Origin: PCC-10605 sp964409355
GTDB lineage: Bacteria; Cyanobacteriota; Cyanobacteriia; Cyanobacteriales; Cyanobacteriaceae
NCBI GenBank assembly: GCA_964409355.1
Contig: CAYPDC010000045.1
Coordinates: 1 to 29,309, forward strand
Direction of reading: 5' to 3'
Length of the DNA: 29,309 nt
The translations under genes and the position numbers were made by a program. This document shows positions 7,611-15,283 of this stretch, piece by piece (position 1 is the stretch's first letter; the number at the start of each line of letters is the position of its first letter). Under the pieces are notes generated by a model that searched no databases, was not told where the DNA came from, and saw only the letters and a list, made by a program, of their open reading frames with translations.

Positions 7611-9212
7611 CTAATTACTTGGTAATTCTAACCTTGCAAAAACGGGTTCAGCTTTAGGTAAATCTTGATTTAAAGCCAAATTTCCCCAATGTTTATGCAC
7701 ATCATAAATATTCGTAGTTAAGCCTAAATCCTTTTGATTAAAGTCAAAATCGTAACCTAATTGACGATAAATCTTATTACTAATATTAGGAATAATTGGG
7801 GCAAAAGCAAAAGCCGCAAATCTGACTGATTCTAAAACGACATAAAGGATTTTTTCCACTTCTTCTTGTTTTTCTTGTTTGTATAAACTCCAAGGTTGAC
7901 TCTCATCAATAAATTTATTACAGCTACGAATCAGAGTTAAAACTTCATGAGATAGACTAGAAAAACGATAATTTTGATAGGCTTCTATCACCTTATTTTC
8001 TAAAGATTGCCCTAATTTTTTCACCTCATTATCATCAGCAATATCATTTCCTGTGATAGGTGGTAAAACCCCTTGGCAGTATTTTTTCAGCATTCCAAGA
8101 CTGCGGTTTAAGAGATTACCGAGATCATTTGCTAAATCTGCATTAAGAGTATTCACAAAACGGATTTCGTTAAAGTCTCCGTCTTCCCCTAATTCGATTT
8201 CTTTGAGAAAATAGTAACGTACGGCATCTGCCCCGTATTTTTCTATTAATGCAAAAGGATCAAGGGTATTACCCAAACTTTTGCCCATCTTTCTACCATC
8301 TTTCGTTAAGAAACCATGGCCGAATACCTGTTTTGGTAATGGTAGTTGTGCTGACATTAACATAGCGGGCCAATAAACGGCATGGAATCTTAATATGTCT
8401 TTCCCAATTAAATGTAAATTAAAAGGATACCACTTTTTCAGGGCATTTTTTAGGGTTGGGGGGTCATTTTCGTCCAAAAGTGCCGTTATATAGCCTAAAA
8501 GAGCGTCAAACCAAACGTAAATTGTATGTTTAGAGTCGGTAGGTATCGGAAAACCCCAAGAAACGTTAATACGAGAAATAGAGAAGTCTTGTAAACCTTG
8601 TTTAACAAAGTTAATTACCTCATTTCTTCTGCTTTCAGGTTGGATAAAATCGGGGTTGTTTTTATATAATTCTTCTAGTTGATTTTGATAGCGAGAAAGG
8701 CGGAAAAAGTAATTTTCTTCGTCTCTCCATTCTACTTTCTGATTAGTGTGAATGGGGCAACAATTATCGTCGGTTAAATCCCTCTTTTCTTTGAATTCTT
8801 CACAGGCGACGCAATACCATCCCTGTTGTTGTGCTAAATATATATCATCGCTTTTTTGAACTCTGGTAAAAAATTCGTTGACGATCGCCCGATGATTAAT
8901 TGCAGTGGTACGACTGAATCTGTCAAATTGTATATTTAATTTATGCCATAAATCTTGAAACTCTTGAGAAACATGATCACAATGTTTTTGGGGATCAACC
9001 CCTTTTTCTTCGGCGGTGCGTTGAATTTTCTGCCCATGTTCATCTGTACCAGTAACAAACATTACCTCGTTACCCGAAAGACGATTCCAGCGTGCGATCG
9101 CATCTGCAATCATAGTGGTATAAGCACTGCCGATATGGGGTAAACCGTTAACGTAATAGAGGGGGGTAGTTAAAGCAAAGGATGTTTGAGAAATGGGTTG
9201 ATCAATACTCAT
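7611..9212 (-). CDS. metG: Methionyl-tRNA synthetase
   Basis: A class I aminoacyl-tRNA synthetase that charges tRNA-Met and initiator tRNA in the cytoplasm. The HIGH signature appears as HIGS at residues 26-29 (PLYYVNGLPHIGSAYTT) and the KMSKS loop as KMGKS at 308-312. A zinc-knuckle insert carries C134, C137, C151/C152 and H155. The 533-residue length matches the short form ending after the anticodon-binding helical domain, without the C-terminal tRNA-binding (EMAP-like) domain of E. coli MetG. Start ATG at 9212, with no strong SD visible. It is a single gene between repeat-rich spacers. Confidence 0.97.
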   Translation of the reverse strand: MSIDQPISQTSFALTTPLYYVNGLPHIGSAYTTMIADAIARWNRLSGNEVMFVTGTDEHGQKIQRTAEEKGVDPQKHCDHVSQEFQDLWHKLNIQFDRFSRTTAINHRAIVNEFFTRVQKSDDIYLAQQQGWYCVACEEFKEKRDLTDDNCCPIHTNQKVEWRDEENYFFRLSRYQNQLEELYKNNPDFIQPESRRNEVINFVKQGLQDFSISRINVSWGFPIPTDSKHTIYVWFDALLGYITALLDENDPPTLKNALKKWYPFNLHLIGKDILRFHAVYWPAMLMSAQLPLPKQVFGHGFLTKDGRKMGKSLGNTLDPFALIEKYGADAVRYYFLKEIELGEDGDFNEIRFVNTLNADLANDLGNLLNRSLGMLKKYCQGVLPPITGNDIADDNEVKKLGQSLENKVIEAYQNYRFSSLSHEVLTLIRSCNKFIDESQPWSLYKQEKQEEVEKILYVVLESVRFAAFAFAPIIPNISNKIYRQLGYDFDFNQKDLGLTTNIYDVHKHWGNLALNQDLPKAEPVFARLELPSN

Positions 9213-9409
9213 CTAAAATAAAATAAGGTTGTTAAATTTTAATGGGAGATGTTATATTTAAGTTTTCTATAATCTAATTTATTTATTGTAAACCTTTTCT
9301 TATCCTTTAGATTTTTTTAATCTTTGCGAACATATTGGCAATTAATACTTATGGCATGGCAACACTTTAGGTGATTTCTGACAATTCAGTTCAAGTCTCC
9401 CGTTAATTT

Positions 9410-9437
9410 GTAGGGGTTGAATATATTCAACCCCTAC
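9410..9437. repeat. Perfect 28-bp palindrome
   Basis: GTAGGGGTTGAATA followed by its exact reverse complement TATTCAACCCCTAC. It shares the core GGGTTGAA...TTCAACCCCTAC with the hairpin at 19290-19310, so the two belong to one dispersed palindrome family. It lies in the 510-bp spacer between metG and the ABC-2-type gene. Confidence 0.85.
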
Positions 9438-9472
9438 GGACTTTTGTTGAGAAATTCAATAAATGCAACATA

Positions 9473-9708
9473 ACCTCAGTTCGATATAAGAATTGTTGAT
9501 TTAGCTAGGTTTCAGGTTTCGGGTTGCGGTTTCAGGGGGGTTTTTTAAGATTGATTAATCAATCAAGGTGCTGAAAAACAATAAAATCAACAAACATAAG
9601 TTTTTTATCAATTCTTTAACCTAACACCTAACACACTTCGGCTACCCTCAGTGCATCGCCTGATACCTGACACCTTTCATCACTTAAGATTTTATGTCGA
9701 ACTCAGGT
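9473..9708. mobile_element. MITE-like element with inverted termini and flanking direct repeats
   Basis: The left end reads ACCTCAGTTCGATAT (9473-9487). The right end, on the opposite strand, reads ACCTGAGTTCGACAT (9708 back to 9694), 13 of 15 identical. The element is flanked by a 7-bp direct repeat AACATAA at 9467-9473 and 9709-9715 (the first overlaps the left end by one A), as expected for a target-site duplication. Inside are GGTTTCA-type heptamers (9508-9540), a TTGATTAATCAA palindrome, and ACCTAAC / CTGACAC heptamers near 9620-9675. No coding region is visible. It ends 14 bp after the ABC-2-type gene's stop. Confidence 0.6.
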
Positions 9709-9722
9709 AACATAAATAAAAC

Positions 9723-11402
9723 TTAAGATAGAGCTTTTATCTCCGATTCTCCGGCTTTATTTAACACTCTCTTGAGTTGATAGTTAAACGCAACAATGAT
9801 CGTAACCTGAGTTAAGAAACTACCCATCAGAGGGAATAGTGAAACTTCCCCAATGGCAATGGCTGGAAAAGCCGAAAATAACCAAATAATGCCTATGTGA
9901 GAGCCTCCCGTAATGATAACACTTAACACGGGGGCAAAAATCAAAATGGTAACGCAAGAAGATGCGATTAAGTTTCTTTTTCTCGTCTTCAGTAGTAACA
10001 ATAACTGATACATAGTGGCATAAATCACCATCATCATGCCTCCTAATATTAATCCTGTTAGCAATAAGACTTTATCTTCTCCCCAAGAAAAGATGACAAC
10101 CGCAGGAGATACATATAAAGTTATCAACAAAACATTAAGTGCGATCGCACCTACGGCTGGACTTTTTTCTCCTAAGAATAAATCTTTAAGGATATGACGA
10201 TGCTCAGAATTTTCATGACGAAAACGACTCCAATCGAGTAAAGTTTGTCGTTGAGGAGTTAAAGCAAGAGTGATTAATAAAAGATAAAAGAAATTAATAA
10301 TGAGGAAGAGGATTAATTTATCCTTAAAATCAGAGCCAGAAAGACTCCTTTCTTGGAGAGTAAAACCAAGATTAAAGACGATAAAACAAGCAGTAATCAG
10401 ATAACTATGATATTTAGAAATCGCACCATCATGAGGATTATGAAAACGGCGTTTAATACCTTGCCATAGCCAAAAAGTCCAAATACCATAATTAGCAACG
10501 ATTAACATTAAACCAGTGAGACTATTACGCCACCAAAAATTGCCATACCAGTTAAGATCGTTTAAACCCTGTAAAGATAGATAACCAATGGTATCAGGGG
10601 AAATAAAAGTCGCTTTCACTAAATAGGCCAAAAACATACCCGGATAAAACAGTGCTAACCAATCCAAAGAAGTCACACTCCAACCATGAGAAGCCTCTAA
10701 AGAAACTCCCATACTGGTTAAACAGAAAAAGGTAATCACTAAACTACCTAACCAAGCCTGAAAACCACCTAAACCAGTGGCAACTAAACTAAATAATAAA
10801 CTTGCGCTATAAAAAAACAGACAACTCGCCCCTAAAACCAGATAAAAACTGATAATTAAAGGAAAAGGGATATTAGCTTTTAATCCTGCCAATAAATGTA
10901 ACGGAATAGCCAAAACACCAAATAAATAAACTAAAATTGGCACTCCTAACATTTTTCCCCCTAGAATTGTCATAGCAGACTGAGGAGTGAGGCGAATAAA
11001 GTTAAGGGTATTTCTGCTATTTTCCTTAGAAATATCGGCAATTAACATATAACTACCTACCACCAAGAGAATAAAAATCCCTAAAATACTCATGGTAGTA
11101 AATAAATCAAGCCACCACAATGCTTTGAGAGTCATGATATTACCGAATAAATCCTCTTGACATACTCCCATACTTGAATAATAATCAGCAGAGGTAGAAG
11201 TACAGTAACGACTACTATATCTGTCTTCTATACTCGGTAACAAATTATGAAAATAGAGATATAGAAGTATTTGCCCAATAATGGAGGCTAAAGAAACAAT
11301 AACTACATTTTTTTGTTTAAGTCGTCCTTTGATTTCTCGAAACAGTTGCGGGTTTTTATTCCCGATAGATGCGATCGCACTGGGATAAATTTGGGTTAAC
11401 AT
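9723..11402 (-). CDS. ABC-2-type transporter permease-like membrane protein
   Basis: A polytopic membrane protein of about 559 residues with roughly 12-14 hydrophobic segments. The N-terminus (NPQLFREIKGRLKQKN before the first membrane span), followed by a cytoplasmic loop with DISKENSRNTLNFIRLTP and a long hydrophobic region, resembles cyanobacterial ABC-2-type permeases. The substrate is unknown, and no ATPase gene is adjacent, so it would have to use one encoded elsewhere. The frame is open seven codons further to a TTG at 11423. I chose the ATG at 11402 because an SD-like AAAGGAG lies just ahead of it, inside that extension. The upstream decarboxylase on the same strand is about 126 bp away. 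Confidence 0.7.
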   Translation of the reverse strand: MLTQIYPSAIASIGNKNPQLFREIKGRLKQKNVVIVSLASIIGQILLYLYFHNLLPSIEDRYSSRYCTSTSADYYSSMGVCQEDLFGNIMTLKALWWLDLFTTMSILGIFILLVVGSYMLIADISKENSRNTLNFIRLTPQSAMTILGGKMLGVPILVYLFGVLAIPLHLLAGLKANIPFPLIISFYLVLGASCLFFYSASLLFSLVATGLGGFQAWLGSLVITFFCLTSMGVSLEASHGWSVTSLDWLALFYPGMFLAYLVKATFISPDTIGYLSLQGLNDLNWYGNFWWRNSLTGLMLIVANYGIWTFWLWQGIKRRFHNPHDGAISKYHSYLITACFIVFNLGFTLQERSLSGSDFKDKLILFLIINFFYLLLITLALTPQRQTLLDWSRFRHENSEHRHILKDLFLGEKSPAVGAIALNVLLITLYVSPAVVIFSWGEDKVLLLTGLILGGMMMVIYATMYQLLLLLKTRKRNLIASSCVTILIFAPVLSVIITGGSHIGIIWLFSAFPAIAIGEVSLFPLMGSFLTQVTIIVAFNYQLKRVLNKAGESEIKALS

Positions 11403-11528
11403 ACTCCCTATATCTCCTTTCAATTATCTGTGGAAAAATTATTTTTTCTCTATGATAACGTTAGTAAGCTCATTAAGTTCCTGATTCCATTAGGAATTAA
11501 TAATTAACAATATTGAATCCATTGCCCA

Positions 11529-12980
11529 CTAGCTTATTACTTTTAGTGTTGCCAAACTCCCATCACTAGCCCCCGTAATTGTACCACCATAATTGAGAAT
11601 CTCATTTAAAGATGCGATCGCCTCTTGGTTGATGATTTCTCCTGCCATAATCAGAGGAATACCGGGGGGATAAGGGCAAATAGTTTCCCCACTAATACGA
11701 TTAATTGCTTCGGTTTGATTAACGGTTATGGTTTGACGATAAAAGGCTTGACGGGGAGTAATTTTTAATTCAGGAATGGGTAAATTAGTAATGAAATAAC
11801 TATCTTTTTTCACTATTTTTTGATATATTTTTAACTTTTTAAATCCATTAACTAACCGTTCAATATCTGATAAATTATTGCCAATAGAAATAATAAAAGT
11901 CAAAGTTTTTAAACTTGGTAATTCACAAGTTATTCCCAATTCTTGATCAAAAATATCATCAACTTCATAACCATTAAGTCCTAAATCAGAAATATTTATC
12001 GTTAATCTAGTTAAATCTAAATCATAAAAATTATCTCTTTTATCATAGAAATTAAGCATAGATAAATAATCCAAATGACTAAGTTTTTCTCTTGCCAATA
12101 AAGCTAAATCTAACGTATGAGACAGTAAATTGTTTCCATTCATTGCCATTTGTTGTCTAGCAGAATCCAAAGAAGCTAATAACAAATAACTAGGACTAGA
12201 AGATTGAACTAATTGCAAAGCCTGACTAATTCTTTCAGGAGAAACTAACTTACTTTTCAAATGCAACATCGAGGCTTGAGTCATCGCCCCTAAAACCTTA
12301 TGAGTGGATTGAATCACAATATCTGCCCCTGCTTCTAAAGCCGACATGGGCAAAGAAGGGTGAAAATGAAAATGTCCACCATGAGCTTCATCAATGAGCA
12401 ACGGAATGTTATATTTAGCCAAATAATGGGCTATCTCCGTCAAATTTGCACAAATGCCATGATAAGTAGGAGAAACTAACAATACTGCTTTCACCCCTGA
12501 ATTATCCTTTAATGCCTTGAGAATTTGCTCTGAAGACAGATTATAAGTTAAATCAAACTCACTATCGTACTCAGGATTCAGGAAAATTGGTACTGCACCC
12601 GACAAAATTAAACCAAAGATGGCTGATTGATGGACATTGCGAGGAAGAATAATTTTATCTCCTTCTCCACAGGTAGCCAAAATGGCGGCGATAATTCCCG
12701 AAGTCGAACCATTAGCTAAAAACCAAGTTTTATCCGCCCCAAAAGCCTCACTGGCTAATTCTTGAGCCTCTTTAATTACTCCTTCAGGATTGAATAGGTT
12801 GTCTAATTCGGGTAATTCAGGCAAATCCGCCTGAAACACTTTCTCCCCTAGTAATGATTTTAACCCCTTTCCTATGCCTTGACCCTTTTTGTGACCCGGA
12901 GTATAAAAGGGAGCATTTTGTTTTGTGGCTAATTGTGCTAATTTACTTATAAGGGGGGTATTTTCTTGAGATAAAGCCAT
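11529..12980 (-). CDS. Orn/Lys/Arg decarboxylase family PLP enzyme
   Basis: A 483-residue fold-type I PLP-dependent decarboxylase of the group III family (short form, without the N-terminal wing domain). It has FYTPGHKKGQG at 25-35, the cofactor-binding aspartate in LLIDEAHGGH (D197), and the Schiff-base lysine K228 in QSTHKVLGAMTQ. The C-terminal domain includes CPYPPGIPLIMAGE, typical of the family. Substrate (lysine, arginine or ornithine) cannot be fixed from sequence. Cyanobacterial homologues are annotated as lysine or arginine decarboxylases that make cadaverine or agmatine. It is divergent from hisB across 115 bp that includes one copy of the repeat terminus described at 9473. Confidence 0.93.
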   Translation of the reverse strand: MALSQENTPLISKLAQLATKQNAPFYTPGHKKGQGIGKGLKSLLGEKVFQADLPELPELDNLFNPEGVIKEAQELASEAFGADKTWFLANGSTSGIIAAILATCGEGDKIILPRNVHQSAIFGLILSGAVPIFLNPEYDSEFDLTYNLSSEQILKALKDNSGVKAVLLVSPTYHGICANLTEIAHYLAKYNIPLLIDEAHGGHFHFHPSLPMSALEAGADIVIQSTHKVLGAMTQASMLHLKSKLVSPERISQALQLVQSSSPSYLLLASLDSARQQMAMNGNNLLSHTLDLALLAREKLSHLDYLSMLNFYDKRDNFYDLDLTRLTINISDLGLNGYEVDDIFDQELGITCELPSLKTLTFIISIGNNLSDIERLVNGFKKLKIYQKIVKKDSYFITNLPIPELKITPRQAFYRQTITVNQTEAINRISGETICPYPPGIPLIMAGEIINQEAIASLNEILNYGGTITGASDGSLATLKVIS

Positions 12981-13040
12981 CTTTTTTTGGGAATCATTAC
13001 AATATTAAAGAAAAGGAAATTGCAGAGGCAATCAATTTAA

Positions 13041-13054
13041 CCTCAGTTCGATTT
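13041..13054 (+). repeat. Solitary copy of the 9473 element terminus
   Basis: CCTCAGTTCGATTT matches the start of the left terminus at 9474 (CCTCAGTTCGATAT). It lies in the divergent spacer between the decarboxylase gene and hisB, 42 bases before the hisB start. No opposite terminus is visible nearby. Confidence 0.55.
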
Positions 13055-13095
13055 TATTATTTTATTTTTATTGATAAATCTTATATAAACTTCTA

Positions 13096-13737
13096 ATGTC
13101 TATTTCTACTATAGCCACTCAGGATAATTTAGTCTCTGTCAATCAAACAAAGCGTATTGCTTCTGTTAGTCGTACAACCAAAGAGACAGATATTAATGTC
13201 ACTGTTAATCTTGATGGCACGGGAAAATGTAATGTTAATACAGGGATTCCTTTCCTAGATCATATGTTACACCAACTCTGTTCTCACGGATTGCTCGATC
13301 TCGACATTCAAGCCACTGGAGATATTCACATTGATGATCACCATACTAATGAAGATGTTGGTATTACTCTAGGGAGTGCGATCGCGCAAGCGGTGGGAAA
13401 CCGTCAAGGAATTAACCGTTTTGGGCATTTTATCGCACCTTTAGACGAGGCATTAATTCAAGTTGCCCTTGATTTTTCAGGTCGTCCTCACCTAAGCTAT
13501 GGTTTAGATATTCCTACTCAAAGAGTCGGTAGCTATGACACTCAGTTAGTGAGAGAGTTTTTTGTGGCGTTGGTTAATCACAGTCAAATCACTTTACATA
13601 TTCGTCAATTAGACGGTATTAACTCCCATCATATCATTGAGGCTACTTTTAAGGCTTTTGCACGCGCTATGCGCATGGCTTTAGAGTTTGATTCCCGTCG
13701 TATTCACGAAATACCTAGCTCAAAAGGAGTTTTATAG
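13096..13737 (+). CDS. hisB: Imidazoleglycerol-phosphate dehydratase
   Basis: Monofunctional HisB of 213 residues that dehydrates imidazole-glycerol-3-phosphate to imidazole-acetol phosphate in histidine biosynthesis. The manganese-binding motifs are clear: DHMLHQLCSHG (about residues 55-65), DDHHTNEDVG in the middle, a second set HSQITLH further on, and NSHHIIEATFKAFARA near the end. The two-fold repeated half-domain structure typical of the family is intact. No histidine-phosphatase domain is fused, unlike in enterobacteria. The start ATG at 13096 lacks a visible SD. Other his genes are not in the window, in keeping with dispersed his genes in cyanobacteria. Confidence 0.97.
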   Translation: MSISTIATQDNLVSVNQTKRIASVSRTTKETDINVTVNLDGTGKCNVNTGIPFLDHMLHQLCSHGLLDLDIQATGDIHIDDHHTNEDVGITLGSAIAQAVGNRQGINRFGHFIAPLDEALIQVALDFSGRPHLSYGLDIPTQRVGSYDTQLVREFFVALVNHSQITLHIRQLDGINSHHIIEATFKAFARAMRMALEFDSRRIHEIPSSKGVL

Positions 13738-13743
13738 GTAATA

Positions 13744-13862
13744 AGTAGGAGTCAGGAGTAGGGAGTAATTACGGATAGCGAGAAAAAAAGCAACTATTAA
13801 TTATTAACTATCCACTATTGACTATCCACTATTAACTATCCACTATTAACTATTCATTATTC
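13744..13862. repeat. Heptamer arrays upstream of the phosphotransacetylase-like gene
   Basis: AGTAGGA, GTCAGGA, GTAGGGA run from 13744 to 13764. From 13807 to 13862 a 14-bp unit made of two heptamers (ACTATCC + ACTATTA) repeats three times, followed by a diverged copy ACTATTCATTATTC that ends 6 bases before the next ATG. The last part resembles the TTCATTA array in front of gdhA. Confidence 0.9.
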
Positions 13863-13868
13863 ATTCTT

Positions 13869-14933
13869 ATGACTTCTTCTCAATCTAAACATTTATTAAT
13901 CGCTTCTAGTGAACCTTATACTGGAAAAACGGCTACAATTTTAGGTATTGCTCATCAATTACAAAAAAAAGGAGTAAAATTGGGTTATGGTAAGCCCATT
14001 GGCACTTGTTTTAATGTCAATGATACAACCCAAGATGAACAAGATTTACTCTTTATCAGTCAAATTTTGAATTTACCTCAAGAAAGGGTCAAAACTCCTT
14101 TATTATTGTTAAGTGAGAAAACTATCGCCGATTATCTTCATCAAGAGACTAATTATCAACAGGATTTAAAAGAATATTGTAACTCTATTGATGCTGATTT
14201 AATACTCTTAGAAGGGGCGGGAAACTTAACTCAGGGTAAATTATTTAATCTTTCTGTGCCAGAAATTGTCGAACAAATTTCGGCTGATGTCTTATTAGTT
14301 ATTAAATATGATGGTTTACTCATTGTAGATCAAATTCTTTCTGCTCAACAATTATTGGGCGATCGCCTCTTAGGTGTTTTAATCAATAGTATCCCCAATG
14401 ATGCCCTAGATCATATTGAAAACGATCTCAAACCCTTTTTCCACAGTCGAGGCATTGATATTTTAGGCACTTTACCCACCGATAGACTCTTGCAAAGCGT
14501 CAGCGTCCGAGAATTAGCCTCTCAGTTGAATGCAAAAGTTTTATGTCGGGAAAATCGTCTTGATTTAATGGTAGAAAGTTTAACTGTCGGAGCGATGAAT
14601 GTCAACTCTGCCTTAGAATATTTCCGTAAAGGGCAAAATATGGCTGTAGTCACTGGGAGCGATCGCACCGATTTACAGTTAGCCGCCCTAGAAAGCTCTA
14701 CAAGTTGCTTAATTTTAACAGGACATACTCCCCCTCAACAAATGATTTTAGCACGGGCTGCGGACTTAGAAATCCCTATTCTGATGGTAGATTGCGATAC
14801 CCTTACCACTGTGGAAATTGTCGATCGAGCCTTTGGCAAAGTCAGACTTCATGAAACCATTAAAGTAGAATGTATGCAAAATCTCATTGAGGAGCATTTT
14901 AATGTCGATTTATTGCTGGAAAAATTAAACTAA
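13869..14933 (+). CDS. Phosphotransacetylase-like protein: BioD-like P-loop domain plus DRTGG domain
   Basis: A 354-residue protein with two parts. Residues 1-210 form a dethiobiotin-synthetase/Pta-N-type P-loop NTPase with the Walker-A-like ASSEPYTGKTAT (12-23) and the LLEGAGNL block (113-120). Residues 216-326 form a DRTGG domain (NMAVVTGSDRTDLQLAALES, D265). This is the same architecture as the N-terminal part of long phosphate acetyltransferases, but the catalytic PTA_PTB domain is absent, so acetyl-phosphate formation is not expected. The role in cyanobacteria is unknown to me; a nucleotide-binding regulatory function is a guess. The start codon lies directly after heptamer repeats with no SD. 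Confidence 0.85.
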   Translation: MTSSQSKHLLIASSEPYTGKTATILGIAHQLQKKGVKLGYGKPIGTCFNVNDTTQDEQDLLFISQILNLPQERVKTPLLLLSEKTIADYLHQETNYQQDLKEYCNSIDADLILLEGAGNLTQGKLFNLSVPEIVEQISADVLLVIKYDGLLIVDQILSAQQLLGDRLLGVLINSIPNDALDHIENDLKPFFHSRGIDILGTLPTDRLLQSVSVRELASQLNAKVLCRENRLDLMVESLTVGAMNVNSALEYFRKGQNMAVVTGSDRTDLQLAALESSTSCLILTGHTPPQQMILARAADLEIPILMVDCDTLTTVEIVDRAFGKVRLHETIKVECMQNLIEEHFNVDLLLEKLN

Positions 14934-14990
14934 AAAGAAAGCAATTTTGGCTCTCTTACTGCTCGTCGTGTAAATTATTGGTTAGAAAAA

Positions 14991-15025
14991 GGTGGTAGGT
15001 GGCCGGTGGCAGGTGTCAGGTTAAA
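14991..15025. repeat. Five GGTGGYA-type heptamers
   Basis: GGTGGTA, GGTGGCC, GGTGGCA, GGTGTCA, GGTTAAA: five consecutive 7-bp units starting with GGT, in the 350-bp spacer between convergent genes (ends at 14933 and 15284). Confidence 0.88.
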
Positions 15026-15170
15026 TAATAAATGTTAATTTATAACAATTAATTTTTTGTTATCGTTAATCTCTTAATTTACATAGCTTATAGCAATTAT
15101 TTTTTATTAATTTACCATAGCTACTGTAGAAGAGCCGCAATTTTTAGACTCAGGAATAGGGCAATTTATC

Positions 15171-15240
15171 AATATTAATGTTAGAGAAATTAAACCTGAA
15201 ACCTGCCTAAATCCTACATTTTTGTATCGAACTGAGGTAA
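15171..15240 (-). repeat. Dispersed repeat with a 9473-type terminus
   Basis: Read on the minus strand it starts TTACCTCAGTTCGATAC (15240 back to 15224), matching the terminus at 9473. It continues after about 17 bases with GCAGGTTTCAGGTTTAATTT and CTCTAACATTAAT, which matches 7507-7542. It therefore joins two repeat modules seen separately elsewhere in the window. No second terminus is apparent, so it may be a decayed copy. The rest of this spacer (14934-15283) has no gene I can support. Confidence 0.65.
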
Positions 15241-15256
15241 TTCAATATGAATTTTT

Positions 15257-15283
15257 GTTGGGTTACGCTATCGCTAACCCAAC
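15257..15283. repeat. GTTGGGTTA palindrome abutting the GT39 stop codon
   Basis: GTTGGGTTA (15257-15265), a 9-base loop and TAACCCAAC (15275-15283) form a 9-bp stem that ends on the base before the minus-strand stop codon of the GT39 gene. GTAGGTTGGGTTAGCG-type repeats are very common in cyanobacteria, and the stop codon TAG here is part of that repeat (ATGTAGGTTGGGTT on the minus strand). It is also a plausible terminator. Confidence 0.75.

Noticed and set aside
13744..13862. Tandem repeats considered as a CRISPR array
   Set aside because: Units of 7 or 14 bp are contiguous with no spacers, and there are no cas genes in the window.
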